Of a stretch of 64,000 nt of DNA, positions 37,424-46,451 are shown in pieces (the stretch's first letter is position 1; each line of letters begins with the position of its first letter). The DNA lies in the NCBI RefSeq assembly GCF_026651855.1, contig NZ_CP093280.1, positions 5,310,001-5,374,000 of the forward strand. The letters run 5' to 3'. The notes beneath the pieces are model-generated. The model searched no databases, had not been told where the DNA came from, and saw only the letters and a list, made by a program, of their open reading frames with translations. The position numbers and the translations under genes are program-made. This DNA comes from Pseudomonas silvicola. GTDB lineage: Bacteria > Pseudomonadota > Gammaproteobacteria > Pseudomonadales > Pseudomonadaceae.

Positions 37424-38014
37424 TCAGCAGCGGCGGCCTGGCATGATGCGCAGTTCCAGGTACTGCAACAGCATGATGGTCTTGCCGTCGTTGATCTGGC
37501 CGTTGCTGACCATGGCCAGGGCTTCGTCGAAGCCCAGCTCCAGCACTTCGATGTCCTCACCCTCCTGTTCCAGACCGCCACCGGCATTGACCCGGTCGCG
37601 GTCTTCGTATTCACCGATGAAAAAGTGAATGCGCTCGGTGACCGCGCCGGGGCTCATGAAGGCGTCGAAGATCTTCTCCACTGCCTTGACCCGGTAGCCG
37701 GTCTCCTCCTCGACTTCCAGTCGGATGCGCTCCTCGGGACTGGCGTTGTCCAGCAGCCCGGCAGCGGTTTCGATCAGGAAACCATCGCTGCCGTTGAGAA
37801 AACACGGCAGGCGGAACTGGCGCACCAGCACCACCGTGCGCCTGGCCAGGTTGTAGAGCAGGATGGTGGCGCCGTTGCCGCGGTCGTACACCTCGCGGGT
37901 CTGGGTCTGCCAGCTTCCATCGCGGCGGCGCAGGTCGAAGGTGTATTTGTTCAGCAGGTACCAATTGTCCGAGAGCAGCACCTTGCCTGTGATGCGGATG
38001 GGGCTGTCAGCCAT
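37424..38014 (-). CDS. nudK: NudK-type Nudix hydrolase (GDP-mannose hydrolase)
   Basis: This is a 196-aa Nudix hydrolase of the NudK family, which hydrolyses GDP-mannose. The Nudix box is [24 protein letters not shown], with the metal-binding glutamates in LEVEEETGY. Other NudK-like blocks are [61 protein letters not shown] and [15 protein letters not shown]. The gene is convergent with the MFS exporter across 40 bp. It starts at ATG 38014 and is followed upstream by a short intergenic region before the LysR gene. Confidence 0.88.
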   Translation of the reverse strand: MADSPIRITGKVLLSDNWYLLNKYTFDLRRRDGSWQTQTREVYDRGNGATILLYNLARRTVVLVRQFRLPCFLNGSDGFLIETAAGLLDNASPEERIRLEVEEETGYRVKAVEKIFDAFMSPGAVTERIHFFIGEYEDRDRVNAGGGLEQEGEDIEVLELGFDEALAMVSNGQINDGKTIMLLQYLELRIMPGRRC

Positions 38015-38073
38015 GGGATGCCCTTTTCAGTGAGATGTCAGGGGCGCAGGGTCACCCGCCCGAGCGACGTTCG

Positions 38074-39039
38074 TCAACCCGTGACATCGGCATGCGTCCC
38101 GCGCTCGTCCACCTGCGCATTCAAATCGCTCTCCTCCTCCGCCAGCGCCTGGGGCAAGGAGGCGCGCAGGTGCTCGACCCAGGTGCGGATCTTCGCGTCC
38201 AGGTACAGGCGTGACGGGTAGATGGCGTACAGGTTCAGGCGCTGCAGCCGGTACCCTGGCAGGACCCGCCTGAGCTCGCCGTTGCGCAGGCCGTCGATGG
38301 CCGAGTAGCTGGGGAGCACGCCTATGCCCATGCCGCTGCGAATGGCCACGCGCATGGCATCGATGGCATTGACCTGGAACGGCGTGGCCCGCAACGCGGC
38401 CACCACCGGGCCGTCCGGGCCTTCGAACTGCCAGCGGTTGTCCGGGTAGGCGACGCTGCTCATCAACAGGCAGTCATGGTTTTCCAGTTCGGCCGGTGTC
38501 TGTGGTGCGCCTCGGCGCTGCAGGTAACGCGGCGCGGCGCACAGCACGCTGTAGATGGTGCCCAGGCGTTGGGAAATGTAGCCCGAGTCGGGCAACTGCG
38601 CCGCCAGCACGATGGACACGTCGAAGCCGTCTTCGATCAGGTCGGGCACGCGGTTGCTCAGGTGCAGGTCGAAGCTCACCTCGGGGAAGCGTTCGCGGTA
38701 GTCGGCCATGGCCTCGATCACGTAATGCATGCCGATGCCGGCCATGGCGTGCACCTTGAGGCTGCCAGCGGCGTAGTCCTGGGTGGCTTCCGCTTCAGCC
38801 TCGGCCTCGGCCACCGAGGCCAGGATGCTTTCGCAGCGCTGGTAATAACGCTTGCCCGCCTCGGTCATGGCAATGCGCCGGGTGGTGCGGTTGAGCAGCC
38901 GCGTGCGCAGGTGGGTTTCCAGGTTCGACACCGCCCGGGACAGGTTGGCGGTGGTGGTGTTCATCTGCTCGGCGGCCAGGGTGAAGCTGCCAGTCTGGGC
39001 CACCGCCACGAAGGCGCGCATGTATTGGAAAATGTTCAT
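38074..39039 (-). CDS. LysR-family regulator, divergent from the efflux operon
   Basis: This 321-aa LysR regulator has an N-terminal winged helix MNIFQYMRAFVAVAQTGSFTLAAEQMNTTTANLSRAVSNLETHLRTRLLNRTTRRIAMTEAG at residues 1-62 and a substrate-binding domain after about residue 90. ATG 39039 was chosen as the family start; the extension to 39120 is in the AT-rich promoter. Its divergent position, 171 bp from the efflux operon, suggests it activates or represses those genes, as AaeR and similar regulators do. The effector, probably an aromatic acid, is inferred from the operon type. Confidence 0.88.
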   Translation of the reverse strand: MNIFQYMRAFVAVAQTGSFTLAAEQMNTTTANLSRAVSNLETHLRTRLLNRTTRRIAMTEAGKRYYQRCESILASVAEAEAEAEATQDYAAGSLKVHAMAGIGMHYVIEAMADYRERFPEVSFDLHLSNRVPDLIEDGFDVSIVLAAQLPDSGYISQRLGTIYSVLCAAPRYLQRRGAPQTPAELENHDCLLMSSVAYPDNRWQFEGPDGPVVAALRATPFQVNAIDAMRVAIRSGMGIGVLPSYSAIDGLRNGELRRVLPGYRLQRLNLYAIYPSRLYLDAKIRTWVEHLRASLPQALAEEESDLNAQVDERGTHADVTG

Positions 39040-39210
39040 CGTCGCCTCTGCAAAACAAGGATAGGCCGTGATGCCACGTGTCGGAGCCGTGGCGATTATA
39101 AAATTAATTACAACAAACAATCATGTTTAGTTGCGTTTATTGCATGGATCGTCACCCGGTAAAATCCTTCTCCATCCAGACTCAACGGGCATACCGGGGA
39201 TTGACCAGCG

Positions 39211-40728
39211 GTGAAACAAACTTTTGCGACCTGTGCATTACCCCTCGCGGTACTGACATTCACGTTAACAATCAGCGGTTGCATCAGCACCCACGGCATC
39301 GCCCCTCACAGCCAAGCCCTGGCAGCCAACCAGTTGCAGACCGACGCGGCCATTGCCCACGCCAGCAGTGATGCCCACTGGCCGGCCGAGCGCTGGTGGC
39401 AGGCCTATGGTGATACCCAGTTGAATGCCTGGGTCGAGGATGCCCAGCGCAACAGCCCAACCCTCGCCGAAGCCGCTGCCCGCGTGCGCCAGGCCAAGGC
39501 GCTGGCAGGCATGACCGAGGCCAATGAAGCGCCACAGCTCAACGCCAAGGCGTCGATCACCCGGCACAAATGGCCCACCGACAATTACTACGGCCCCGGT
39601 GAACTGGCCGACGTCACCAATTTCGACAACAACGCCGCCCTGGGCCTGAGCTACTCGCTGGACCTGTGGGGCCGCGAACAGAGCGCCACGGAACAGGCGC
39701 TCGACAGCGCCCATGCGGCCGCCGCGCAAGGCCGCGCCGCGCAACTGGAACTGCAAGGCAACATTGTGCGCAGCTATATCCAGTTGTCCGAACAGTACGC
39801 CCAGCGCGACATCCTGCAGGCGCTGCTCACCCAGCAACAACAGATTCTGGACCTGGCGCAGAAACGCTTTGACCATGGCATCGGTACCCAGCTGGAAGTC
39901 AGCCAGGCGCAAACCTCGTTGCCGGAAACCCGCCGCCAGATCGACAGCCTCGACGAATCCATCGCCCTTACCGGCAACCAGCTCGCCGCCTTGGCCGGCA
40001 AAGGGCCCGGCGCCGCACACCTGTTGCAGCGCCCTGCCCTGGCCCTGGCGGCGCCTCTGGCCCTGCCCGCGCATTTGCCGGCGCAATTGCTGGGCCAGCG
40101 CCCCGACGTGGTCGCCAGCCGCTGGCGGGTCAACGCTCAGGCCCGGGGTATCGAAGTGGCCCGCGCCGGCTTCTACCCGGATGTCGACCTGAGCGCCAGC
40201 CTGGGCTTCAGCGGCACTGGCGGTGGTGTGCTGGAATTCCTGACCGCCAACAAGCTCGGTGGCAGCGTGGGCCCGGCCCTGAGCCTGCCGATTTTCGACG
40301 GTGGTCGCCTGCGTGCCCAGCTGGGCGAAGCGTCGGCGGGCTATGACGTGGCCGTGGCCCAGTACAACCAGACGCTGGTGCAAGCCCTCAAGGACATCAG
40401 TGACCAGCTGATTCGCCGCAGCTCCATGGACAGCCAGGCCGGGCTTGCCGACCAGGGCGTGGCCGCGGCCCAGCGCAGCTACGACATCGCCAGGGTAGCC
40501 TTCCAGCGTGGACTGACCGGCTACCTTGATGTGCTGAACGCCCAGACCCAGCTGTTCCGTGAACAGCAGATTCAGCAGCAAGTACAGGCCGCACGCCTGC
40601 AGAACCAGGCGTCCCTGGTGATCGCCCTGGGCGGTGGCGTGCACGCCGGCAGCGACAGTCCCGACCCGGCCCGCGCGCAACCGGCCAAACCGGGCCTGGC
40701 GCTGCTGCGCGGGGAGCAGGCGCCATGA
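39211..40728 (+). CDS. Outer-membrane efflux lipoprotein (NodT/OprM type)
   Basis: This 505-aa outer-membrane factor of the NodT family forms the exit channel of a tripartite efflux pump. It has a lipoprotein signal with lipobox LTISGC (cysteine at about residue 24), then two OEP repeats; AAARVRQAKALAGMTEAN and RFDHGIGTQLEVSQAQTSLPETRRQID lie in the coiled-coil helices and LLGQRPDVVASRWRVNAQARGIEVARAGFYPDVDL in the family signature. The start is GTG 39211 with GGGATT-type weak ribosome-binding sequence. It overlaps the FUSC gene by 4 bp (ATGA), so the pump subunits are coupled. Confidence 0.9.
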   Translation: MKQTFATCALPLAVLTFTLTISGCISTHGIAPHSQALAANQLQTDAAIAHASSDAHWPAERWWQAYGDTQLNAWVEDAQRNSPTLAEAAARVRQAKALAGMTEANEAPQLNAKASITRHKWPTDNYYGPGELADVTNFDNNAALGLSYSLDLWGREQSATEQALDSAHAAAAQGRAAQLELQGNIVRSYIQLSEQYAQRDILQALLTQQQQILDLAQKRFDHGIGTQLEVSQAQTSLPETRRQIDSLDESIALTGNQLAALAGKGPGAAHLLQRPALALAAPLALPAHLPAQLLGQRPDVVASRWRVNAQARGIEVARAGFYPDVDLSASLGFSGTGGGVLEFLTANKLGGSVGPALSLPIFDGGRLRAQLGEASAGYDVAVAQYNQTLVQALKDISDQLIRRSSMDSQAGLADQGVAAAQRSYDIARVAFQRGLTGYLDVLNAQTQLFREQQIQQQVQAARLQNQASLVIALGGGVHAGSDSPDPARAQPAKPGLALLRGEQAP

Positions 40729-42737
40729 GCCTGGCCTCGGACTGGCGCCCGGCCTTGCAGGCCTGGGCGCAGCGTGACGGCGTCACCTGGATCTACCTGT
40801 TCAAGCTGCTGACCGCCGCCTTCCTCACCTATTGGGTGGCGCTGCGCCTGGAACTGCCGCAGCCCTCCACCGCGCTGGTCACGGTGTTCATCGTGATGCA
40901 GCCCCAGAGTGGCCCGGTGATCGCCAAGAGCGCCTGGCGCCTGCTGGGCACACTGCTGGGCCTGGTGGTGGTGGTCGCCCTCATCGCCCTGTTCGGCCAG
41001 CACAGCGATGTGTTTCTCGGCTGCCTCGCCCTGTGGGTGGGGCTGTGCTGCGGCCTGTCGGCGCGCTATCGAAATTTTCAGGCCTACGCCTTCGTGCTCA
41101 CGGGCTACACCGCCGCCATCGTCGGCGTACCCGCCTTGGCTCATCCCGAGGGCGTGTACCTGTCCGCGGTATGGCGTGCCGTCGAGATCGGCCTGGCGGT
41201 GATCTGCAGCGGCGTGGTCTCGGCCGTGATGTTCCCGCAGAGCAGCCGCACTGCCCTGCGCGCGCTGCTGGGCAAACGCCTGGGTAGCTTCGCCGCGTTC
41301 GCCGCCGACAGCCTGCAGGGGCGCCTCGCCGAGAGCGCGTTTGCCCAGCACAACCGGCGGTTGGTGGCCGAGGCCGTGGGCCTGGAAAACCTGCGCAGCG
41401 TGACCGTGTTCGAAGACCCCCTGACCCACTGGCGCAGCGGCCGGCTGAGCCGCCTGAACAGCGAATTCATGCAATGCACCACGCGCTTCAACGCGCTGTA
41501 CCAGCAACTTGAACGCCTGCGCCATGAGCCCCCCATTGCCTGGCTTGACCTGCAACCGGCGCTGGCCGGGCTGAACAGCCTGCTGGAGGACTACCGTGAC
41601 CAGCCCCTGGACAGCGCCAGCGCGGTGCCGCTGGTGGCGCGCCTGGAAAAACTGCAGGCCATGACCGCCGAACGCCTGGCGCATTTACCCACCACCCTGC
41701 ACCAGCAGGACCTGGATACCGCCGGCGAGTTGCTGATGGGCCTGCTGCACGAGCTGCATGACTACGCCCAGACCCATGCCTCCCTGGCCAGCCACCGCCA
41801 CCCGCGCGAGCAATGGGCCGTGGGCTTCACCCCGCGCACCAACCTGTGGGTGTGCGTCGCCTCGGGTGTGCGCGGTTTCATCACCGTGGCGCTGGCGGCC
41901 AGCTTCTGGCTGGCGACCGCTTGGCCCAGCGGCATCAGCCTGATGATTTCCGCCGCCGCGGGCATCAGCCTGACCGCCTCCACGCCCAATCCATGGCGCG
42001 CCGGCGTGCAGATGGGGCTGGGCGTGGTACTGAGCAGCGTGGTGGGTTTCATCGAATACTTCCTGGTGTACCCGCACATCGACGGCTTCGCGCTGCTGTG
42101 CTTTGTGTTGGCGCCGGCGCTGCTGCTGGGTGGGTTCCTGACCACCCGGATGTCTACCATGGGGATCGGGCTGGGGTTTCTGATTACCTTCGCCTCGGGC
42201 TCGATCCCGGCCAACCTGACGGTCTATAACCCGTCGGGCTTCATCAATGACTGCATCGCCAACATCCTGGCTTTCGGCCTCTGTGCCATCGCCGGCGCGG
42301 TGGTGCTGCCCACCAACGCGCCATGGGCCTGGCGTCACCTGCACCAGGACCTGCGCCGCCAGGTCGGCTTTGCCGTCCATGGCAACCTCAAGCACCTGCG
42401 CCAGCGCTTCGAAAGCCGCACCCGCGACGTGCTGCAACACGCCACGTCGCTGTCGGCGGCGCGCCCGGCGGTACAGGACAACCTGCTGCAATGGGCCCTC
42501 AGCGTGCAGGACGTGGGCCACGCATGGGTACGCTTGCGTGAACTGGGGCAGGCCCCGGCGGCCGTTGGCGAAGCGTTGACGCGGCTGTTCGAACGCCCTG
42601 CCCAGGCCCGCCGAAGCGAAGCGCTGAAGGCGCTGGACCAGGCATTGGACCTACAGCCGACGCAACCGGCGGCCGCCTACCTGCACTTTATCCGCAGCGC
42701 CCTGCTCAACCCACGCTCGCCCTTGGCCCAGCTGTGA
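40725..42737 (+). CDS. FUSC/AaeB-family efflux membrane protein
   Basis: This 670-aa inner-membrane protein belongs to the FUSC/AaeB family, whose best-known member exports aromatic carboxylic acids. Two clusters of hydrophobic helices, about residues 20-160 and 370-520, flank a soluble stretch. Blocks such as PQPSTALVTVFIVMQPQSGPVIAKSAWRLLGTL are typical. It should act with the HlyD-type protein and DUF1656 protein encoded downstream as a tripartite pump with the outer-membrane lipoprotein upstream. It starts MSLASDWRPALQAWAQRDGVTWIYLFKLLTA. The substrate is unknown; aromatic acids or drugs are likely. Confidence 0.88.
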   Translation: MSLASDWRPALQAWAQRDGVTWIYLFKLLTAAFLTYWVALRLELPQPSTALVTVFIVMQPQSGPVIAKSAWRLLGTLLGLVVVVALIALFGQHSDVFLGCLALWVGLCCGLSARYRNFQAYAFVLTGYTAAIVGVPALAHPEGVYLSAVWRAVEIGLAVICSGVVSAVMFPQSSRTALRALLGKRLGSFAAFAADSLQGRLAESAFAQHNRRLVAEAVGLENLRSVTVFEDPLTHWRSGRLSRLNSEFMQCTTRFNALYQQLERLRHEPPIAWLDLQPALAGLNSLLEDYRDQPLDSASAVPLVARLEKLQAMTAERLAHLPTTLHQQDLDTAGELLMGLLHELHDYAQTHASLASHRHPREQWAVGFTPRTNLWVCVASGVRGFITVALAASFWLATAWPSGISLMISAAAGISLTASTPNPWRAGVQMGLGVVLSSVVGFIEYFLVYPHIDGFALLCFVLAPALLLGGFLTTRMSTMGIGLGFLITFASGSIPANLTVYNPSGFINDCIANILAFGLCAIAGAVVLPTNAPWAWRHLHQDLRRQVGFAVHGNLKHLRQRFESRTRDVLQHATSLSAARPAVQDNLLQWALSVQDVGHAWVRLRELGQAPAAVGEALTRLFERPAQARRSEALKALDQALDLQPTQPAAAYLHFIRSALLNPRSPLAQL

Positions 42738-42750
42738 CCCGGAGTCGACC

Positions 42751-42951
42751 ATGCCCCGCGAACTGATGTTCCTCGAACTCTACCTGCCCACGCTGCTGTT
42801 TTTGCTGGGTGCCGGCGCGTTGCTGACCTGGTTGCTCGACCGGCTGCTGATCGCCCTGAACCTGTACCGCTTCTTCTGGCATGCCCCGCTGGTGCGCCTG
42901 AGCCTGTTCATTTGCCTGTTCAGCGCCCTGGCGCTGAACGTTTACCGTTGA
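42751..42951 (+). CDS. DUF1656 small membrane protein (AaeX-like)
   Basis: This 66-aa inner-membrane protein of the DUF1656 family has two hydrophobic helices (YLPTLLFLLGAGALLTWLLDRLL and a C-terminal LVRLSLFICLFSALAL). It begins MPRELMFLELYLPTL. Such small proteins are regularly encoded between the AaeB-type and HlyD-type subunits. It lies 13 bp after the FUSC gene and 10 bp before the HlyD-type gene. Its exact job in the pump is not known; a helper of assembly is likely. Confidence 0.88.
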   Translation: MPRELMFLELYLPTLLFLLGAGALLTWLLDRLLIALNLYRFFWHAPLVRLSLFICLFSALALNVYR

Positions 42952-42961
42952 GACCGCCCCG

Positions 42962-43822
42962 ATGAAAAAACTCTTCAGCGTGGTGGCCACCCTGTTGGTG
43001 GTCGCCGTTGCCGCCTTGCTCGGCCACACTTTGTGGGACCATTACATGGCCCAGCCCTGGACCCGCGATGGCCGTGTGCGCGCCGACATCATCAACGTCG
43101 CGCCTGATGTCAGCGGCGTAGTGGTAGCCGTGCCGGTGCACGACAACCAGTTGGTGAAGAAGGGCGATGTGTTGATGCGCATCGACCCCGCGCACTACCA
43201 GGTGGCGGTGGCCCAGGCCAAGGCCCTGGTCGCGTCGCGCAAGGCCACCTGGCAGATGCGCGAGGTGAACGCCAAGCGCCGTGCCGACATGGACAACCTG
43301 GTGGTGTCCAAGGAAAGCCGCGAAGACGCTGGCAACACCGCCAGCGCCGCCGAGGCCGATTACCAGCAGGCCCAGGCGCAATTGGCCGCCGCCGAGTTGA
43401 ACCTGAGCCGCACCGAGGTACTGGCGACCGCCGACGGCTACGTCACCAACCTCAACGTGCACCCCGGCGACTACGCCAAGGTGGGCGAGGCGAAAATGGC
43501 CGTGGTCGACCGGCATTCGTTCTGGGTGTATGGCTATTTCGAGGAGTCCAAGCTGCCCAACGTGCACGTGGGTGACCCGGCGCAATTGCAGATGATGAGT
43601 GGCGAGGTGCTGCAAGGGCATGTCGAGAGTATTTCGCGGGGCATTTACGACCGCGACAACCCCGAAAGCCGCGAGCTGGTGGCCGACGTCAACCCGACGT
43701 TCAACTGGGTGCGCCTGGCCCAGCGGGTGCCTGTGCGCATTCACCTGGACGCGGTGCCGGAGGACAGGGTACTGGCCGCGGGGACGACCTGCACGGTGAT
43801 CATCACGCCTGCTGCGTCTTGA
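42962..43822 (+). CDS. HlyD-family membrane fusion protein (AaeA-like)
   Basis: This 286-aa periplasmic adaptor joins the FUSC protein to the outer-membrane channel. One N-terminal membrane helix (KLFSVVATLLVVAVAALLGHTLW) is followed by the biotinyl-lipoyl-like start of the adaptor, NVAPDVSGVVVAVPVHDNQLVKKGDVLMRIDPAHYQVA. A coiled-coil hairpin (about residues 75-150) and beta-barrel with VWVYGYFEESKLPNVHVGDPAQL-type sequence complete it. The length and order fit the AaeA/EmrA group. It is the last gene of the efflux operon. Confidence 0.9.
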   Translation: MKKLFSVVATLLVVAVAALLGHTLWDHYMAQPWTRDGRVRADIINVAPDVSGVVVAVPVHDNQLVKKGDVLMRIDPAHYQVAVAQAKALVASRKATWQMREVNAKRRADMDNLVVSKESREDAGNTASAAEADYQQAQAQLAAAELNLSRTEVLATADGYVTNLNVHPGDYAKVGEAKMAVVDRHSFWVYGYFEESKLPNVHVGDPAQLQMMSGEVLQGHVESISRGIYDRDNPESRELVADVNPTFNWVRLAQRVPVRIHLDAVPEDRVLAAGTTCTVIITPAAS

Positions 43823-43874
43823 GCCCCCACACACCGTATCCCACTGCGGGCGCGGCTTTGCACCAGCCCGCAAA

Positions 43875-44018
43875 GGGACTAGCATTCCCTGCGACCGCCT
43901 GGCCCAGGCCCTGCGCGACCGTGCCAGCGGCCCGGTGGGCGCCAGCTTCCACTACAGCCAGGAGCGCGGCAAATACTGCTACTTCAACGAGGCCGACGAA
44001 CCGACGTCCTGCCCGTGA
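43875..44018 (+). pseudogene. Possible remnant of a small secreted-protein gene
   Basis: The plus-frame 43884-44018 reads IPCDRLAQALRDR ... FHYSQERGKYCYFNEADEPTSCP and ends at a TGA. Its composition looks like real protein with three cysteines, but no ATG, GTG with ribosome-binding site, or credible upstream sequence is found. It overlaps the 3' end of the small minus-strand gene. It may be the remains of a gene; confidence is low. Confidence 0.25.
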
Positions 44019-44287
44019 GCAGGTCGATGGAAGCCCTCTGCACACTGTGCCTGCGCTGGGCCTGCTGCGGCCCGGCCGGCCAGCTCGCGGCGCAACCGCG
44101 CTATTTCGTTGCTGTCGCTGCCATGCATGGTCACCAGCGCCGCGATCCGCTGGCGGCAGGCGCGCAGTTCGGCGTTGGTTTCATCCAGCTCGTTGCTCAA
44201 CAACAGGCACTGGTGCTCCAGCAGCTCCAGTGGCGAAGGAAACGGCGCTGGGTCAGGGAAATTCATGAGGTCATCGGTCATGAGCAT
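43979..44287 (-). CDS. Small coiled-coil protein behind a LexA2-type operator, unknown function
   Basis: From ATG 44287 the product is 102 aa. It has no signal peptide or membrane segment. A central stretch LELLEHQCLLLSNELDETNAELRACRQRIAALVTMHGSDSNEIARLRREL (about residues 20-69) has the heptad pattern of a coiled coil, rich in Leu and Glu. The tail is Gly/Ala/Gln/His-rich and looks disordered. Later in-frame ATGs at 44281 and 44266 could also be used; no strong ribosome-binding site is seen for any. Fifteen bases upstream lies a palindrome almost identical to the lexA2 operator, which suggests DNA-damage control. I know of no named family for it. It follows macB by 155 bp on the same strand. 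Confidence 0.6.
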   Translation of the reverse strand: MLMTDDLMNFPDPAPFPSPLELLEHQCLLLSNELDETNAELRACRQRIAALVTMHGSDSNEIARLRRELAGRAAAGPAQAQCAEGFHRPAHGQDVGSSASLK

Positions 44288-44302
44288 AAGGTTGCCAAAT
44301 GT

Positions 44303-44320
44303 GGAGTACAAATGTTCTCC
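44303..44320. promoter_or_regulatory. Second LexA2-type operator
   Basis: GGAGTACAAATGTTCTCC on the plus strand, which is GGAGAACATTTGTACTCC on the minus, matches the lexA2 operator GGAGTACATTTGTACTCC at 17 of 18 positions when read in that orientation. It lies 15 bp upstream of the small gene at 44287 and on its promoter side. The plain LexA1 box (CTG-N10-CAG) is not present. LexA2 binding is inferred from identity, not shown. Confidence 0.7.
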
Positions 44321-44442
44321 GCACAGAATAGCGCCAACCACTGGATGGATCAACAGTACCAAAGCCTTCGTTCGAACCCGCCGACCTGTGGCGCCAGGCT
44401 CGTTGCCAGCAAGCCGGGCGTCCACAGGTTGAACGGGCAGGC

Positions 44443-46449
44443 TCAATCCCGCGCCAGCGCTTCGATGGGGTCCAACCGGGCGGCATTGCGGGCCGGGACG
44501 AAGCCGAACAGTACACCGATCAGGGTCGAGCAAGCGAAAGCGGTGACGATGGAGGCCGGTGAGAACACCATTTCCCACTGCTTGACGAACAGGGTGAACA
44601 AGTAGCCGATGCCGTAGGACAAGGCGATCCCGACCACGCCCCCCATCAGGCACACCATCACCGCTTCCACCAGAAACTGCTGGCGGATGTCGGACTGGCG
44701 CGCGCCCACGGCCATGCGGATGCCGATCTCGCGGGTGCGTTCGGTAACCGACACCAGCATGATGTTCATCACTCCGATGCCCCCCACCACCAGTGAAATC
44801 ACCGCGATCAGCGACAGCAGCAAGGTCAGCGAACGGCTGGTTTTCTGCACGGTCTGCATCACGCTGTCGAGGTTGTTGGTGAAGAAGTCCTTGGTGCCGT
44901 GGCGCTGCAGCATCAATTTGTTGACCTGTTCGTCCACCATCTTGCTGGGCATGCCGTCCTTGATGCGCACGCTGATGCTGTCCAGGTGCCGCTGGCCCAG
45001 CACGCGGCCGGCGGCCGTTTCATACGGCACCCAGATGTTCAGGCTCTTGTTGGCCACGAACAGGTTCTTGTTGTCGGCGGCCACGCCGATCACCGTGCAC
45101 GGCAGGTTGCCGATCAGGATCACCTGGCCCAGCGGGTCGGTGCCGTTGCCGAACAGGCGCTGGGCGGTGTTGTGGTCGATCACTACCACCTGGGCCTGGC
45201 GCCGCGCGTCGTCCTCGCTGAAAGTAATGCCAGCGGCCATGCGGATGTTGCGCACCTGGAAATAGCGGTTGCTGACCCCATTGAGCTGGGCGTCGACATC
45301 AATGTTGCGGTAGCGCACCAACGTGCTCTGGCCGATCACCGGGGTGGCACTGTCGATGTAGTAGAGCTGATTGAGGGCGGTGACATCGGCCAGCACCAGC
45401 GTTTCGATGGACTTGGCCCGGCTGTCACCGAAGGTGGCACCCGCGTAGACGTCGATGGTGTTGCTGCCGATGGCCTGGATGTCCTTGAGCACATAACGCT
45501 TGGCGCCTTCGCCAATGGCCGAGATGGACACCACCGAGGTGATGCCGATGACGATGCCCAGCATGGTCAGCAAGGTACGCATGCGGTGCGACACCAAGGC
45601 TATCCAGGCCATGTTGAAGGCCTCGCGAAACAGCCCCAGGCCCGCCACCAGGCGCCGTGGCATCACCCTGGCGGCCGTGTGCCCGGCAGCCACCGGCGCC
45701 GGCGTGGGTGTGGGCGGCGTGCGGCGGTCGGCGATGATCTGCCCGTCACTGACTTCGATGATGCGCTCGGCATGGGCCGCCACCTTGGGGTCGTGGGTTA
45801 CCAGGATCACCGTGTGGCCAGCGGCGTGCAGCTCCAGCAGGATGTTCATCACCTCCTTGCCGCTGGTGGTGTCCAGGGCGCCGGTAGGCTCGTCGGCCAG
45901 GATCACCTGGCCACCGTTCATCAGCGCCCGGGCAATACTCACCCGCTGTTGCTGGCCGCCGGACATCTGGCTGGGCCGGTGCTCAAGGTGGCCAGCCAGC
46001 CCCAGACGCGTCAGCAACTGCTCGGCGCGCTGGTGGCGCTGGCCTGGCGCGGTGCCGGCGTACACCGCTGGAATTTCCACGTTGTGCACCGCGTCCAGGT
46101 GCGGCAGCAAGTGGTAGCGCTGGAAAATGAAACCGAAATGGTCCCGCCGCAATGCCGCCAGGGCTTCGTCGTCAAGGTCACGGGTTTCCTGGCCCTGTAC
46201 CTGATAGCTGCCACTGCTGGCGTGGTCCAGGCAACCCAGGATGTTCATCAGGGTCGATTTGCCCGACCCCGACGCACCGATGATCGCCACCAGTTCGCCG
46301 GGGTGGATCTCCAGATCGATGTGCCGCAAGGCCAGGAACTCGCGGTCACCGGCCATGAAGCTGCGGCTCACGCCCTTGAGTCGAAGCAAAGGCAGGCCGG
46401 CCTCGACGCGGGTCTCGTGCAGGGCCTCCAGGTCTACTTTGAGGTTCAT
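44443..46449 (-). CDS. macB: MacB-type ABC exporter (ATPase-permease), lipopeptide-associated
   Basis: This 668-aa protein fuses an N-terminal ABC ATPase to a MacB permease domain. Walker A is GASGSGKST at about residue 60, the signature motif is SGGQQQR near 165, and Walker B is VILADEP just after. Membrane helices lie near residue 290 (MRTLLTMLGIVIGITSVVSISAIGEG) and in the C-terminus (LTLLLSLIAVISLVVGGIGVMNIMLVSV and two more). The large periplasmic domain lies between them. It pairs with the MacA gene 2 bp upstream. In Pseudomonas lipopeptide clusters such as syf, pso and xtl, macAB directly follow the last NRPS gene and export the lipopeptide; that role is inferred here. Confidence 0.9.
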   Translation of the reverse strand: MNLKVDLEALHETRVEAGLPLLRLKGVSRSFMAGDREFLALRHIDLEIHPGELVAIIGASGSGKSTLMNILGCLDHASSGSYQVQGQETRDLDDEALAALRRDHFGFIFQRYHLLPHLDAVHNVEIPAVYAGTAPGQRHQRAEQLLTRLGLAGHLEHRPSQMSGGQQQRVSIARALMNGGQVILADEPTGALDTTSGKEVMNILLELHAAGHTVILVTHDPKVAAHAERIIEVSDGQIIADRRTPPTPTPAPVAAGHTAARVMPRRLVAGLGLFREAFNMAWIALVSHRMRTLLTMLGIVIGITSVVSISAIGEGAKRYVLKDIQAIGSNTIDVYAGATFGDSRAKSIETLVLADVTALNQLYYIDSATPVIGQSTLVRYRNIDVDAQLNGVSNRYFQVRNIRMAAGITFSEDDARRQAQVVVIDHNTAQRLFGNGTDPLGQVILIGNLPCTVIGVAADNKNLFVANKSLNIWVPYETAAGRVLGQRHLDSISVRIKDGMPSKMVDEQVNKLMLQRHGTKDFFTNNLDSVMQTVQKTSRSLTLLLSLIAVISLVVGGIGVMNIMLVSVTERTREIGIRMAVGARQSDIRQQFLVEAVMVCLMGGVVGIALSYGIGYLFTLFVKQWEMVFSPASIVTAFACSTLIGVLFGFVPARNAARLDPIEALARD

Positions 46450-46451
46450 GC

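Noticed and set aside
44303-44320. Prophage origin of the second LexA2-like box
   Set aside because: Surrounding genes are macB and an efflux operon; no phage structural, integrase or repressor genes are seen within the window.
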